From positions 1 through 43,440 of the forward strand of contig NZ_VMOA01000046.1 of the NCBI RefSeq assembly GCF_020662345.1: a stretch of DNA of 43,440 nt, given 5' to 3'. Positions 16,553 to 24,192 of the stretch are shown here, in pieces. Origin of the DNA: Methylobacterium sp. W2 (GTDB lineage: Bacteria > Pseudomonadota > Alphaproteobacteria > Rhizobiales > Beijerinckiaceae). The translations under genes and the position numbers were made by a program. The notes beneath the pieces were generated by a model. That model was not told the origin of the DNA. It saw only the letters and a program-made list of their open reading frames with translations, and made no database searches. Position 1 is the first letter of the stretch. Every line of letters begins with the position of its first letter.

Positions 16553-18088
16553 TCAGATTCGGTCAGCTACCCACCGAGGCACCTTCCCCTGCCCGTCACA
16601 GGTTTGGCACCATTGGCCGTTCCCCTCGCACAATGGGCAGGTTACCATTTTGTAGTCGCCAAGGTCGATCCGGTCGGCTTGCTCCCGGTCCATTTCGCCC
16701 TCTCCGCCACACGCGCGGCATTCCTCACCGTCCCATCTGCGACTTCCCTCACAGAGCGGGCACGGAACGGTTATGTATTTCGACAGATCAATCTGATCGG
16801 CGAAGCGGCGCTCGATTTGGCGGTCGCCATGACATTCAGGGCAATCGTCACCCCTTAAGCGGCCGCTTCCATCGCAAAGAGGGCAATCGACGTCCTCGTA
16901 GTCCCGCAAGTCGATTCGGTCGCGGAAACGTCGTTCGAGCGTGCCGTCGCCGTTACAAACTGGGCAGGTCTCCCCCTTCCAGTAACGTGCATCGTCGCAA
17001 AGTGGACAGCTTTCATCGCCCCATTCGGAGACGTCGACTTGCTCGACGAACCGAAGCTCCATCTCGCCATTTCCGTCGCATGCTGGACAGTCTTCACCCT
17101 TGAACTTCCGCGCCCCCTCGCAGAGCGGACAAGAAACTTCCCTAAAACAGTCGAGGTCAAGAGAGCGGAGTTGAGCTTTCGTCATCTCACCATCCCCGCC
17201 GCAGGCAGGACAGTCGACATGCTTGTGGCGACCAGATCCGCTGCAAAGCGGGCAGTCCTGATACCCGGCCTGGCGGGCGAACTCCTCCCTGATATTGCTG
17301 ATAAAATTGAGCGTGGCGCCAACGTTTTCTGCTGAGGTCGAGCGTTTCGCCAGAACTTCGAACTCCGGCTTCATCGCCTGGAAGGCCTCGTAATCTGGAT
17401 CTTCCCTCGAGGTCGGCGCCATCTGTCCGACCCGCTGGATAGTTTTCTCCGCAAGTATTCGAACGGCCTCGACCTGATCCGGCGCCTTCGCCACGGCAAG
17501 CTGAGCTTTCAGGTTGTCGCAAACCTTCAGGATCGTGAACAGGCGACCTGTGACATCTCCCTGCAATTGCCACAGAGTCCGGCGAAAATGGGTTAGGCAG
17601 TGCTTGTAACTGGCGACGAATTCCTTCGCGTCATTGCTGGGGCCGAAACCACCATGATCGAATTTGGTGTGATGGTTCGCGCAAAGCCAAATGAGGTTTT
17701 CGGGGTGGTTGCTCTTTGTCTTTGCGACTGAATCGATGTGAGCTGCCTCACACGAGTTGCTATTCTTCAAACAGATGGCGCACTCGCCGCTCGCCTCCTC
17801 GCGGATTTCGGCTTTGATACCAGTGGGAAGAGGCGGACGTTTCCCAGGCTGGGCGGGCCAGGGTAGCCTTAGCCAATTATCGAAGTCGACCAGATCTCCA
17901 CGCTTAACGAAGATACGGTCGCCATCCTTGCGGACGGGCAGTTTTCGGCTGATCCCCTGCTTAGGAGCGTAGCTAGACAACCACCTAATGAGGGTGGGCG
18001 ACATCGTAACGAGTTCAGCAGCCTCATAGACGTTGAGTTCGTCGTGTGGATTGGGCGCCGCGAAGGAGTTCGACGTTTTCACGGCCAT
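16553..18088 (-). CDS. HNH endonuclease with six DnaJ-like zinc modules
   Basis: Residue numbers below refer to the 511-residue form that starts at the ATG 18088; a GTG at 18103 is an alternative. An N-terminal helix-turn-helix-like segment (NVYEAAELVTMSPTLIRWL, about 19-37) is followed by an HNH nuclease fold. This has Cys pairs CAIC and LCANHH, the catalytic AHIDS, and NPENL-type Asn residues, at about 103-146. After a helical linker come six repeats of about 41 residues (279-511). Each repeat contains CPLC and a second CxxC with G-x-G, as in the DnaJ cysteine-rich zinc domain, and most end in a (D/Q)(R/Q)IDL-like linker. Such a repeat array on an HNH protein is unusual. It may bind nucleic acid or unfolded protein. 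Mobile or defence-related nuclease is the inferred role. Confidence 0.8.
   Translation of the reverse strand: MAVKTSNSFAAPNPHDELNVYEAAELVTMSPTLIRWLSSYAPKQGISRKLPVRKDGDRIFVKRGDLVDFDNWLRLPWPAQPGKRPPLPTGIKAEIREEASGECAICLKNSNSCEAAHIDSVAKTKSNHPENLIWLCANHHTKFDHGGFGPSNDAKEFVASYKHCLTHFRRTLWQLQGDVTGRLFTILKVCDNLKAQLAVAKAPDQVEAVRILAEKTIQRVGQMAPTSREDPDYEAFQAMKPEFEVLAKRSTSAENVGATLNFISNIREEFARQAGYQDCPLCSGSGRHKHVDCPACGGDGEMTKAQLRSLDLDCFREVSCPLCEGARKFKGEDCPACDGNGEMELRFVEQVDVSEWGDESCPLCDDARYWKGETCPVCNGDGTLERRFRDRIDLRDYEDVDCPLCDGSGRLRGDDCPECHGDRQIERRFADQIDLSKYITVPCPLCEGSRRWDGEECRACGGEGEMDREQADRIDLGDYKMVTCPLCEGNGQWCQTCDGQGKVPRWVADRI
16556..17254 (-). repeat. six tandem 41-residue zinc modules
   Basis: The first Cys of each CPLC recurs every 40-42 residues (about 123 nt), six times. 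The repeats are diverged in DNA and protein, and the last is shortened (CPLCEGNGQWCQTCDGQG). They form the C-terminal half of the HNH gene. Confidence 0.85.
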
Positions 18089-18103
18089 GGCAAAGAGACA
18101 CAC

Positions 18104-18862
18104 ATTTCCTGGACGCCTAGGCCCATTCGGCAGGGAAGACTTTTATAGCGCTCAGCATCGCGGCTCTCCATGGCCAGCCAAGCCTGCAATAGCACACGAA
18201 ATCGCTCCTCGATCCCGTTCCGTCAAGATCACCTTGGGTGTGTTGCGGTGTGGTGCCGATGCTGACGGTGCAGGAGATCGAGTTCGCAGCTGCGAAGCTG
18301 CAGTAGGCGAACAGGTGGGAGATGGAGGAGGTGAAGCGGCTGCGCAGGCTCCTGCGCGTGTCCGGCCGCAAAGTCGGGCGGATACCGTCGTGCGAGAGGC
18401 GCGCCGAGGCCCGTGAGGCCTGGGGCGGGATTGCGGGGACATCAGATTTCGACCCGCGTTCGTTTGAGCCGGCGGCGTCACTGCTCGCGTCGCAATGAGA
18501 GCGGCCAAGGCCATCGCGACGTCGGGCAAGGACTCGCTGACGGCACCCGATATTCTCGCCGCACTCGGGGGGCCTGAAGGGGTGCCTACCGGAAACCGCA
18601 GACGAAAGAGGCCGAGGCGCCTCATCTCGACTACCTCCACCGCGCGCGTTCGCAAGGTCGGCGCCCCTACGCGTTACTCCGGCCGCCCGAGGCGCCCCGG
18701 GGAAAATGCACCACAATCAAGCAGGAAAGTTGGTTGAAGGTGGGAGACTGCCGAGCGCAGTTCGCAGTGCCAGCATTCGCTATTAGGATTTTCAAATCTG
18801 AAACTCGACTAACAGGAATTCACCCATGAGGGACATAGGGATAGCCTGTTACACCCTGCCAG
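18104..18862. other. gene-poor stretch with one decayed frame
   Basis: Apart from the decayed frame at 18259-18498 and the weak follow-on frame beginning at its ATGA overlap (18495-18737, low complexity, basic), nothing coding is supported. The stretch separates the HNH gene from the resolvase and probably holds the HNH promoter near 18110-18200. Confidence 0.4.
18259..18498 (+). pseudogene. possible decayed small gene
   Basis: An ATG frame begins LTVQEIEFAAAKLQ, meets TAG at 18304-18306, and continues with a protein-like helical segment (ANRWEMEEVKRLRRLLRVSG) to TGA at 18496. The identity is unknown, and a chance open frame is possible. Confidence 0.3.
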
Positions 18863-19408
18863 TTAGAGTTCCCTTAGGACGCGATACACCTGCATGCGGG
18901 AGCAGCCCAAGGCAGCGGCAATCGTTGCGGCCCCATCGCCCGCCGACGACATTGCCCTAATCCGGTCGTAGTCAAAGCGTCGCTTGCCGCCGGCATACAC
19001 GCCACTGCCCTTCGCGCGCTCGATGCCTTCGCGCTGGCGCTCTTTGATGAACCGCCGTTCCATTTGGGCGACCATGCCGAGCACCGTCAGAACCACGTGG
19101 CCCATTTCGCCTCGGGTCGAGACGTGCGGGTCGAGCACGGTGACGTGGGCGCCGCGCTGCTCGGCCTCGTGAATGAGGTTCAGGACGTCCCGGGTATCGC
19201 GGCCGAGCCGGTCGAGGCGAGTGACCACGAGTTCGTCGCCCGGCCGTAGAAACTCGAGCACAGTCGCCAGTTCGGCTCGACCGTCACGGCTGCCGCCTGA
19301 GACTTTCTCCGAACGAATGATACCACAGCCTTCGGCCTTCAGCCGGGCGACCTGCCCGTCGAGGTCCTGATCGAGGGTGCTGACGCGAGCGTAACCGATG
19401 CGGGCCAT
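18863..19408 (-). CDS. serine recombinase, resolvase/invertase family
   Basis: The 181-residue protein has the catalytic domain of small serine recombinases. The nucleophile is Ser10 in ARVSTLDQD, with the GG-S-R-x-GR and VTRLDRLGRD segments carrying the active-site arginines and the long helix GHVVLTVLGMVAQMERRFIKERQREGI. A C-terminal DNA-binding helix-turn-helix ends in ALGCSRMQVYRVLREL. The start at MARIGYARVS is supported by GAGG nine bases upstream. Length and domains match Tn3-type resolvases and Pin-type invertases. No transposase accompanies it here, so it may be a remnant of a transposon or resolve multimers of the element. Confidence 0.9.
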   Translation of the reverse strand: MARIGYARVSTLDQDLDGQVARLKAEGCGIIRSEKVSGGSRDGRAELATVLEFLRPGDELVVTRLDRLGRDTRDVLNLIHEAEQRGAHVTVLDPHVSTRGEMGHVVLTVLGMVAQMERRFIKERQREGIERAKGSGVYAGGKRRFDYDRIRAMSSAGDGAATIAAALGCSRMQVYRVLREL

Positions 19409-19410
19409 CG

Positions 19411-19532
19411 TGTGTAACCTCAAGCTTTAGGCCCGAAGCTACGTTGTCACAAATAGCCGGTGTCAACCTAGATGTTACGACGACCAACGTAGGCTATGTT
19501 ACGTCACAGCAGGGTACACCTTGAGGCTACAG
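19411..19532. promoter_or_regulatory. possible recombination (res-like) site
   Basis: Two nested imperfect inverted pairs lie just upstream of the resolvase. Around 19417-19424 ACCTCAAG pairs with CTTGAGG near 19520-19526, and 19443-19458 (TTGTCACAAATAGCC) pairs with 19492-19508 (GGCTATGTTACGTCACA). Resolvases usually act at dyads beside their own gene. Supported by pattern only. Confidence 0.35.
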
Positions 19533-19687
19533 GGGCAAGCGCACACTTGTCGCCTCTCATCGCATTATCAAGCGTAACTCGAGGGAGTTGCAAAACAGAA
19601 ACTTGAATCTTGTTGCTGTCTCAGAGATTTAATGATGATTCATCGCTTCATAAACGGTACGAGGCCGAGATCGCTTCGCACCGCCTA

Positions 19688-20986
19688 TTAAGCCTGAATA
19701 TGAAAGGCTGATGGTCCCGCATACGCGGCTAGCAGGGTGTCAAGCTCTTTAACAGGGATGACCGCAAACTCCTTGCCGATACTGCATTTACGACTATCGA
19801 GATCTTGGAGTAGCTGCTGCTCAGCAGCATGCGCATCATTAGCGTCTTTGAATGGCTGCGCATGGCGCAGCTTCCATCTTACTTCAGCGGCGGGAGGAAA
19901 GCCGCAGTTGAGTTCCTCTTCGCGTCGCCTCGGGTCGCTTGATCGGCCAATCTTAATGACTGCTCGTTGCGAGATAGTAGGCTTAAGCCTTGGGAACAAA
20001 GCATCGACGTTTCCAACAAGTTGCATGAGATAAAGTTTAGTCTCGCCGTCAATACGGTGGACCTGGGTGCTGCCGAACCATGGGTTCGGGCCACGCGAGA
20101 TAGAGGCGGCAAAGCTAGCCTCGCCGCCGGTATTCTGCTGCTCTGGCTTCCAGTTAGGCTCACCCCAAACCCCGACAGCCCGGACTGGCAGGTTCATTAC
20201 TCTCGCTGATTCGTCAGGTGTGAGTATACGGTAGCCGGCTCCAACTGCACGAGCGACGTTGCGAGAGTAACTTTGAGGAAGAATTGCGCTGGCCTTAATT
20301 TCACGGCCCATGACCCACGCACGCTTGATGGGCAGCGCGAATTGCCACCGCTCTGCGCCGTGCTGAGCAACCTTCTCCTTATAATGCGCTGGGCTCATTC
20401 GCTCAGGCTCAAGCACCGGTTCGGGCGCGAGTTCAACAATGCCGAGCAACCGCCCGACATCATTTTTATCGCTGATTTTGCCCTTCTGGCCTACAATCAG
20501 CATGAAATCGCCGGCCTCAAAATCCGCAACGAGGCGGTCCCGCGTCTTAACATTCGTGAAGCCGACGTAGCCCTCCTGGGCCGGGTCGAAGCCCCACATC
20601 CCCGTGATAAACACGCGCGGGATGCTGCGCTTTGCAATGGCCGGCGGCTGCTCGCCATCCTTTTGTTGGGCAATGCCTTCAAGCAGGCCTGCGATAATTC
20701 TTGTCCCCCGGACACCGACATGGCGCGCAGGGGAGTAGCCTGAGAGGTATGGCTTCCCCTGAAGTTCGAGCACCGCCGAGATATTCCTCATGCGATATTC
20801 AATGGATGCTTCCGTCCTACGGAAAAGAGCCCCCTCTAACAGTCGGCGCCGGATTGCGGCTCGCTCGACTGATTGGCCTGTGTCTTGCGCTTTCAGCATC
20901 TCGCTGTAGGCAGCCACCGCCGCCGCAAACTCCTCGTCGCTCCAGCTCTCTGTACGAGAGATCGACATAGCACCCTGAGCCTGCAT
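19688..20986 (-). CDS. GIY-YIG (T5orf172-like) domain protein, putative restriction endonuclease
   Basis: The 432-residue protein has three parts. The N-terminal segment (WSDEEFAAAVAAYSEML through EYRMRNISAVLE, about 15-75) resembles the head domain found at the start of McrA-like HNH restriction enzymes. The middle (about 125-200, MWGFDPAQEGYVGFTNVK, VGQKGKISDKNDVGRLLG) may be a PUA/EVE-like base-recognition fold. The C-terminus (about 315-425) is T5orf172/Mug113-like, a GIY-YIG nuclease relative. It has LYLMQL, VIKIGRSSDPRRR with a probable catalytic Arg, and a Glu in AHAAEQQLL. The start at 20986 has AAGAGG six bases upstream (20968 is possible). It is divergent from the methyltransferase operon, which makes a role as its restriction partner likely. 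Confidence 0.72.
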   Translation of the reverse strand: MQAQGAMSISRTESWSDEEFAAAVAAYSEMLKAQDTGQSVERAAIRRRLLEGALFRRTEASIEYRMRNISAVLELQGKPYLSGYSPARHVGVRGTRIIAGLLEGIAQQKDGEQPPAIAKRSIPRVFITGMWGFDPAQEGYVGFTNVKTRDRLVADFEAGDFMLIVGQKGKISDKNDVGRLLGIVELAPEPVLEPERMSPAHYKEKVAQHGAERWQFALPIKRAWVMGREIKASAILPQSYSRNVARAVGAGYRILTPDESARVMNLPVRAVGVWGEPNWKPEQQNTGGEASFAASISRGPNPWFGSTQVHRIDGETKLYLMQLVGNVDALFPRLKPTISQRAVIKIGRSSDPRRREEELNCGFPPAAEVRWKLRHAQPFKDANDAHAAEQQLLQDLDSRKCSIGKEFAVIPVKELDTLLAAYAGPSAFHIQA

Positions 20987-21200
20987 TTCGGCCTCTTAAT
21001 CTGGAATGGTGCCTTTGGCCTTACCCATGAGTCGACGCCTGCCACCGTGGCAGAGTTTTCAAGGCTGATGCCGTTGCGAAAATGCAGCGATGCACGCCTA
21101 GCGCACAAGTTGTTGGTCGATTTGGGCTCGTACCCCCTGGAAGTGAGCGCAGCATAGCTTCAAATGACTTTTGGTGCACAGTTTTTGACAGGCGTGAGCA

Positions 21201-22637
21201 GTGATCCGGCAGCGCGTTTCAGCCAAGAGTAATCGGACCTTGTCAAGCGCAAATCCCGTGATGCATTTAGACCCGACGGATCGTACTGACGGCGAGGAGC
21301 TCCTGCCGCGCGAGCCGCTACGCTTCATTGATCTCTTCGCTGGCCTCGGCGGCTTCCACCAGGCTCTTGCCTCACTAGGCCACGAGTGCGTCTTCGCCTG
21401 CGAGGCGGACGAGCCTCTCGCAGCGCTCTACGAGAAGAACTTCGGGATCCGCCCCCACGGTGATATCCGCAGTGTTCGGCCTGAAGATGTGCCCGCGCAT
21501 GATGTGCTATGCGCCGGATTCCCTTGCCAGAACTTCTCGAAGGCAGGCGACCAACTCGGTTTGAGCTGCCCGCAGTACGGTGACCTCGTCGGGTACATCG
21601 TCGCCATTTTGCGCCATCATCGCCCGCGACTCCTCATTATGGAGAATGTGCCGAACCTCATGCGCCACCGCGGGGGCGAGACCTGGCGCCAAATTCGCGA
21701 CCAACTCGTCGATTCAGGCTACGACGTGTCGGAGGACCGGCTCTCGCCAGACATGTTCGGCGTGCCGCAGACCCGAGAGCGGTGCTTCATCGTTGGGCGC
21801 CTCGAAACCTTAGGTGGCTTTTTGTGGCCACATGGCGAGGCTCCAAGGGACCTATCCATCCGAAGTGTCCTAGATACAGAGCCCCAGGAGGCTCGCTACC
21901 TCGATATGTCCTTCGTCGCCTACCTTGAGACCTGGCAGGCCCTTATCACGGCGCTGCCCGCCGACGAGCCGCTTCCGAGTTGGCCGATGTGGGCGATGGA
22001 ATGGGGTGCAACCTACCCCTACGAGAACGACACTCCGTACTCGATGGGATTCAAAGGCCTAGGCAAGCATTGCGGCTCGCTTGGACACAGCCTCGCCTGG
22101 ATGTTAGCGGATGAAGTTGCGGCGGCGCTTCCATCCTACGCCCGCGAGGAGGTAAGCCACTTCCCAGGATGGAAGGTTGAGTTTATCCGGAAAAACCGAG
22201 CTTTTTATCAAAGAAACAAGCGACTTATTGATGCTTGGATGCCGCGCATCGCGTGCTTCGCCTCGAGCTTCCAGAAGCTTGAGTGGAACTGCAAGAATGA
22301 GGAGCGAGACATCTGGAGCAAGGTGATCCAGTTCCGTGCTTCCGGGATCCGTGTGAAGTCCACCCGCCGGGCACCGTCGCTCGTTGCCATGACGACCAGT
22401 CAAGTGCCTGTCGTCGCCTGGGAGCGGCGCTTCATGACCGAGCGGGAATGTAGCCGCCTTCAAAGTATGGGCGAACTCAAGCATCTCCCCGGGACTAAGA
22501 GCGCGGCCTTCAAGGCGCTTGGCAACGCGGTGAACGTGACCGTAGTGTGCGAGATCGCCAACTCGTTGGTGAGTGCTGACCTTGACATGCTGAAGGTTGC
22601 CGCGGCTGCGTCAATTGGGTCGTTAGCCCATGCCTGA
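21201..22637 (+). CDS. DNA cytosine-5 methyltransferase
   Basis: The C5-cytosine methyltransferase motifs appear in order. Motif I is DLFAGLGGFHQAL (about 44-56), and motif IV GFPCQNFS carries the nucleophilic Cys109. Motif VI is MENVPNL, motif VIII is GVPQTRERCFIVG, and near the C-terminus is motif X LGNAVNVTV. The target-recognition region lies between about 205 and 410. It should transfer a methyl group from SAM to a cytosine in a specific site and protect host DNA from the linked nuclease genes. The start is GTG 21201, with ATG 21261 an equally credible alternative because the first 20 residues are not conserved in kind. The stop overlaps the next gene by 8 bp. Confidence 0.93.
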   Translation: MIRQRVSAKSNRTLSSANPVMHLDPTDRTDGEELLPREPLRFIDLFAGLGGFHQALASLGHECVFACEADEPLAALYEKNFGIRPHGDIRSVRPEDVPAHDVLCAGFPCQNFSKAGDQLGLSCPQYGDLVGYIVAILRHHRPRLLIMENVPNLMRHRGGETWRQIRDQLVDSGYDVSEDRLSPDMFGVPQTRERCFIVGRLETLGGFLWPHGEAPRDLSIRSVLDTEPQEARYLDMSFVAYLETWQALITALPADEPLPSWPMWAMEWGATYPYENDTPYSMGFKGLGKHCGSLGHSLAWMLADEVAAALPSYAREEVSHFPGWKVEFIRKNRAFYQRNKRLIDAWMPRIACFASSFQKLEWNCKNEERDIWSKVIQFRASGIRVKSTRRAPSLVAMTTSQVPVVAWERRFMTERECSRLQSMGELKHLPGTKSAAFKALGNAVNVTVVCEIANSLVSADLDMLKVAAAASIGSLAHA

Positions 22638-24183
22638 ATATGGTACGGGCGTTCGTCAGGTGAGCATTCGTCCTGGGACTAAAATCCTTGGCTCGCTGCG
22701 GTATCTCAACTATAAGGCTTGGTTCGCCCTGGCCGAGTTCGTTGACAACGCGCTGCAGAGCTTCTTGGCGAATCGTGAGCGCTTGGCAGCGGCTACTTCT
22801 GGCCAGCGGCTCGTTGTTAGGATCGACGTTCAATCAGGCATGCCTGGCCGCATCTCCATTCGCGACAACGCTGCAGGGATCGGTGCGGCAGACTTCCAGC
22901 GCGCCTTTCGGCCGGCGGAGGTCCCCCCAGACGCAACAGGTCTGAGTGAGTTCGGCATGGGCATGAAGAGCGCCGCATGTTGGTTCGCATCACGCTGGCA
23001 TGTTCGGACAAGTGCGTTGGGAGAGCCGGTGCAGCGCACGGTACGGTTCGACATTGAGCGGATCGTCGCCGATGATATTGAGGAAGTTTCTGTCGAGGAG
23101 GTCCCCGCGGAGGCAGGCAGCCACTTTACCGAGATCATCCTGGAGGACCTGCATGTGGCATTGGCCGGCAGGACGCTCGGTAAGGTGCGCGACCACCTCA
23201 GAGACATCTACAGGTGCTTTCTAAGGGACGGGACTTTGACGCTGGAGGTCGGCGGTGTTGCTCTTGCCTACGTGGAGCCTGAGGTGCTCCATGCACCCTA
23301 TTACCGCGCGCCCGCCGACCCACCGATCCTGTGGCGGAAGGACATCGACCTAGATTTTGGCGGCGGTCAAACAGTTCGTGGCTTTGCCGCGCTGCGTCGT
23401 GAGGGGAAGGGCGCCGAGGCTGGCTTCGCCCTGTTCCGGAGAAATAGGCTGATCCAGGGCAGCGGCGACGAGGGGTGGAAGCACGCAGATGTCTTCGGCA
23501 GTCCGAACAGCTACAGCCACCAGCGACTGTTCGGAGAGCTCCATCTTGACGGCTTCGAGGTCAGTCACACGAAAGATGGGTTCCGATGGGCCGATGAGGC
23601 CGATTTTGCCCAACTCCTTGCCGGTAAGATCGACGAAGGTTTGCTGCCAATGTTGAGGCAGGCGGAAGGCCACAGGCAGAACGCGCCTCGTTCAACCATG
23701 CAGCGTAGTGCAATGAGCGCTATCTCGGCGACGGCGAACGACATGCGCAGCCACTTAGCCGCGGCAATGCCACCCGCCGCGGACCGCGCCGCAACCACTG
23801 AGCTTCTTGTATCCGCATTGGCCCCGTCGCCGCCTGCGTTGTTAGCGGATTCCGAATTCTCGTTCGAGTTTCGCGGCGCGCAGTGGACGGTTGCCGTACG
23901 AATCTCTGATGACGATGGTGCGGGTGATTGGCTGGAAGTCCGCGATGCTGAGTTGATCCGGCATGGCTTAGGTGGGCGGCACTTGGAGATATGGGTGTCA
24001 AGCGCGCATCCTTTCATGACGCGGTTTGCCCAACGAGAGCCGGAAGTGGTGCAGGCACTCGTCCGCGTCGCAGCCTCGCTGGGCATAGCCGAGGCGCTGC
24101 TCAGGAACCTTAGAAGAGACGATCCTTCAGCGGTTCGGCGAACAGCCAACGAACTTCTCCGTGACGTGTTTTCCTCCCTCTAG
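22630..24183 (+). CDS. GHKL/MORC-like ATPase of the restriction locus
   Basis: The 517-residue protein carries the GHKL ATP-binding fold. The N box is ALAEFVDNAL (Glu36, Asn40), the G1 box is IRDNAAGI (Asp79, Gly83), and the G2 box is FGMGMKSAACWFA (Gly109, Gly111, Lys113). It lacks kinase (HisKA) and HSP90-specific regions. An S5-like/central domain follows (about 200-340), then a helical C-terminus. Iyer, Abhiman and Aravind grouped such MutL/MORC-like ATPases in restriction operons with methyltransferases, Z1 helicases and nuclease-fold proteins, which is exactly this context. It presumably acts as an ATP-dependent clamp on DNA. Its start lies within the methyltransferase end, and the next gene follows 9 bp later. 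Confidence 0.85.
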   Translation: MPEYGTGVRQVSIRPGTKILGSLRYLNYKAWFALAEFVDNALQSFLANRERLAAATSGQRLVVRIDVQSGMPGRISIRDNAAGIGAADFQRAFRPAEVPPDATGLSEFGMGMKSAACWFASRWHVRTSALGEPVQRTVRFDIERIVADDIEEVSVEEVPAEAGSHFTEIILEDLHVALAGRTLGKVRDHLRDIYRCFLRDGTLTLEVGGVALAYVEPEVLHAPYYRAPADPPILWRKDIDLDFGGGQTVRGFAALRREGKGAEAGFALFRRNRLIQGSGDEGWKHADVFGSPNSYSHQRLFGELHLDGFEVSHTKDGFRWADEADFAQLLAGKIDEGLLPMLRQAEGHRQNAPRSTMQRSAMSAISATANDMRSHLAAAMPPAADRAATTELLVSALAPSPPALLADSEFSFEFRGAQWTVAVRISDDDGAGDWLEVRDAELIRHGLGGRHLEIWVSSAHPFMTRFAQREPEVVQALVRVAASLGIAEALLRNLRRDDPSAVRRTANELLRDVFSSL

Positions 24184-24192
24184 GGACGGTCA

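Noticed and set aside
16463..16858. plus-strand frame over the zinc repeats
   Set aside because: It is a shadow of the repeat array; the minus strand has conserved CxxC periodicity.
22630..24183. histidine kinase or HSP90
   Set aside because: The GHKL boxes are present, but there is no HisKA/phosphoacceptor region or HSP90 middle domain; the operon context supports a MORC/MutL-like ATPase.
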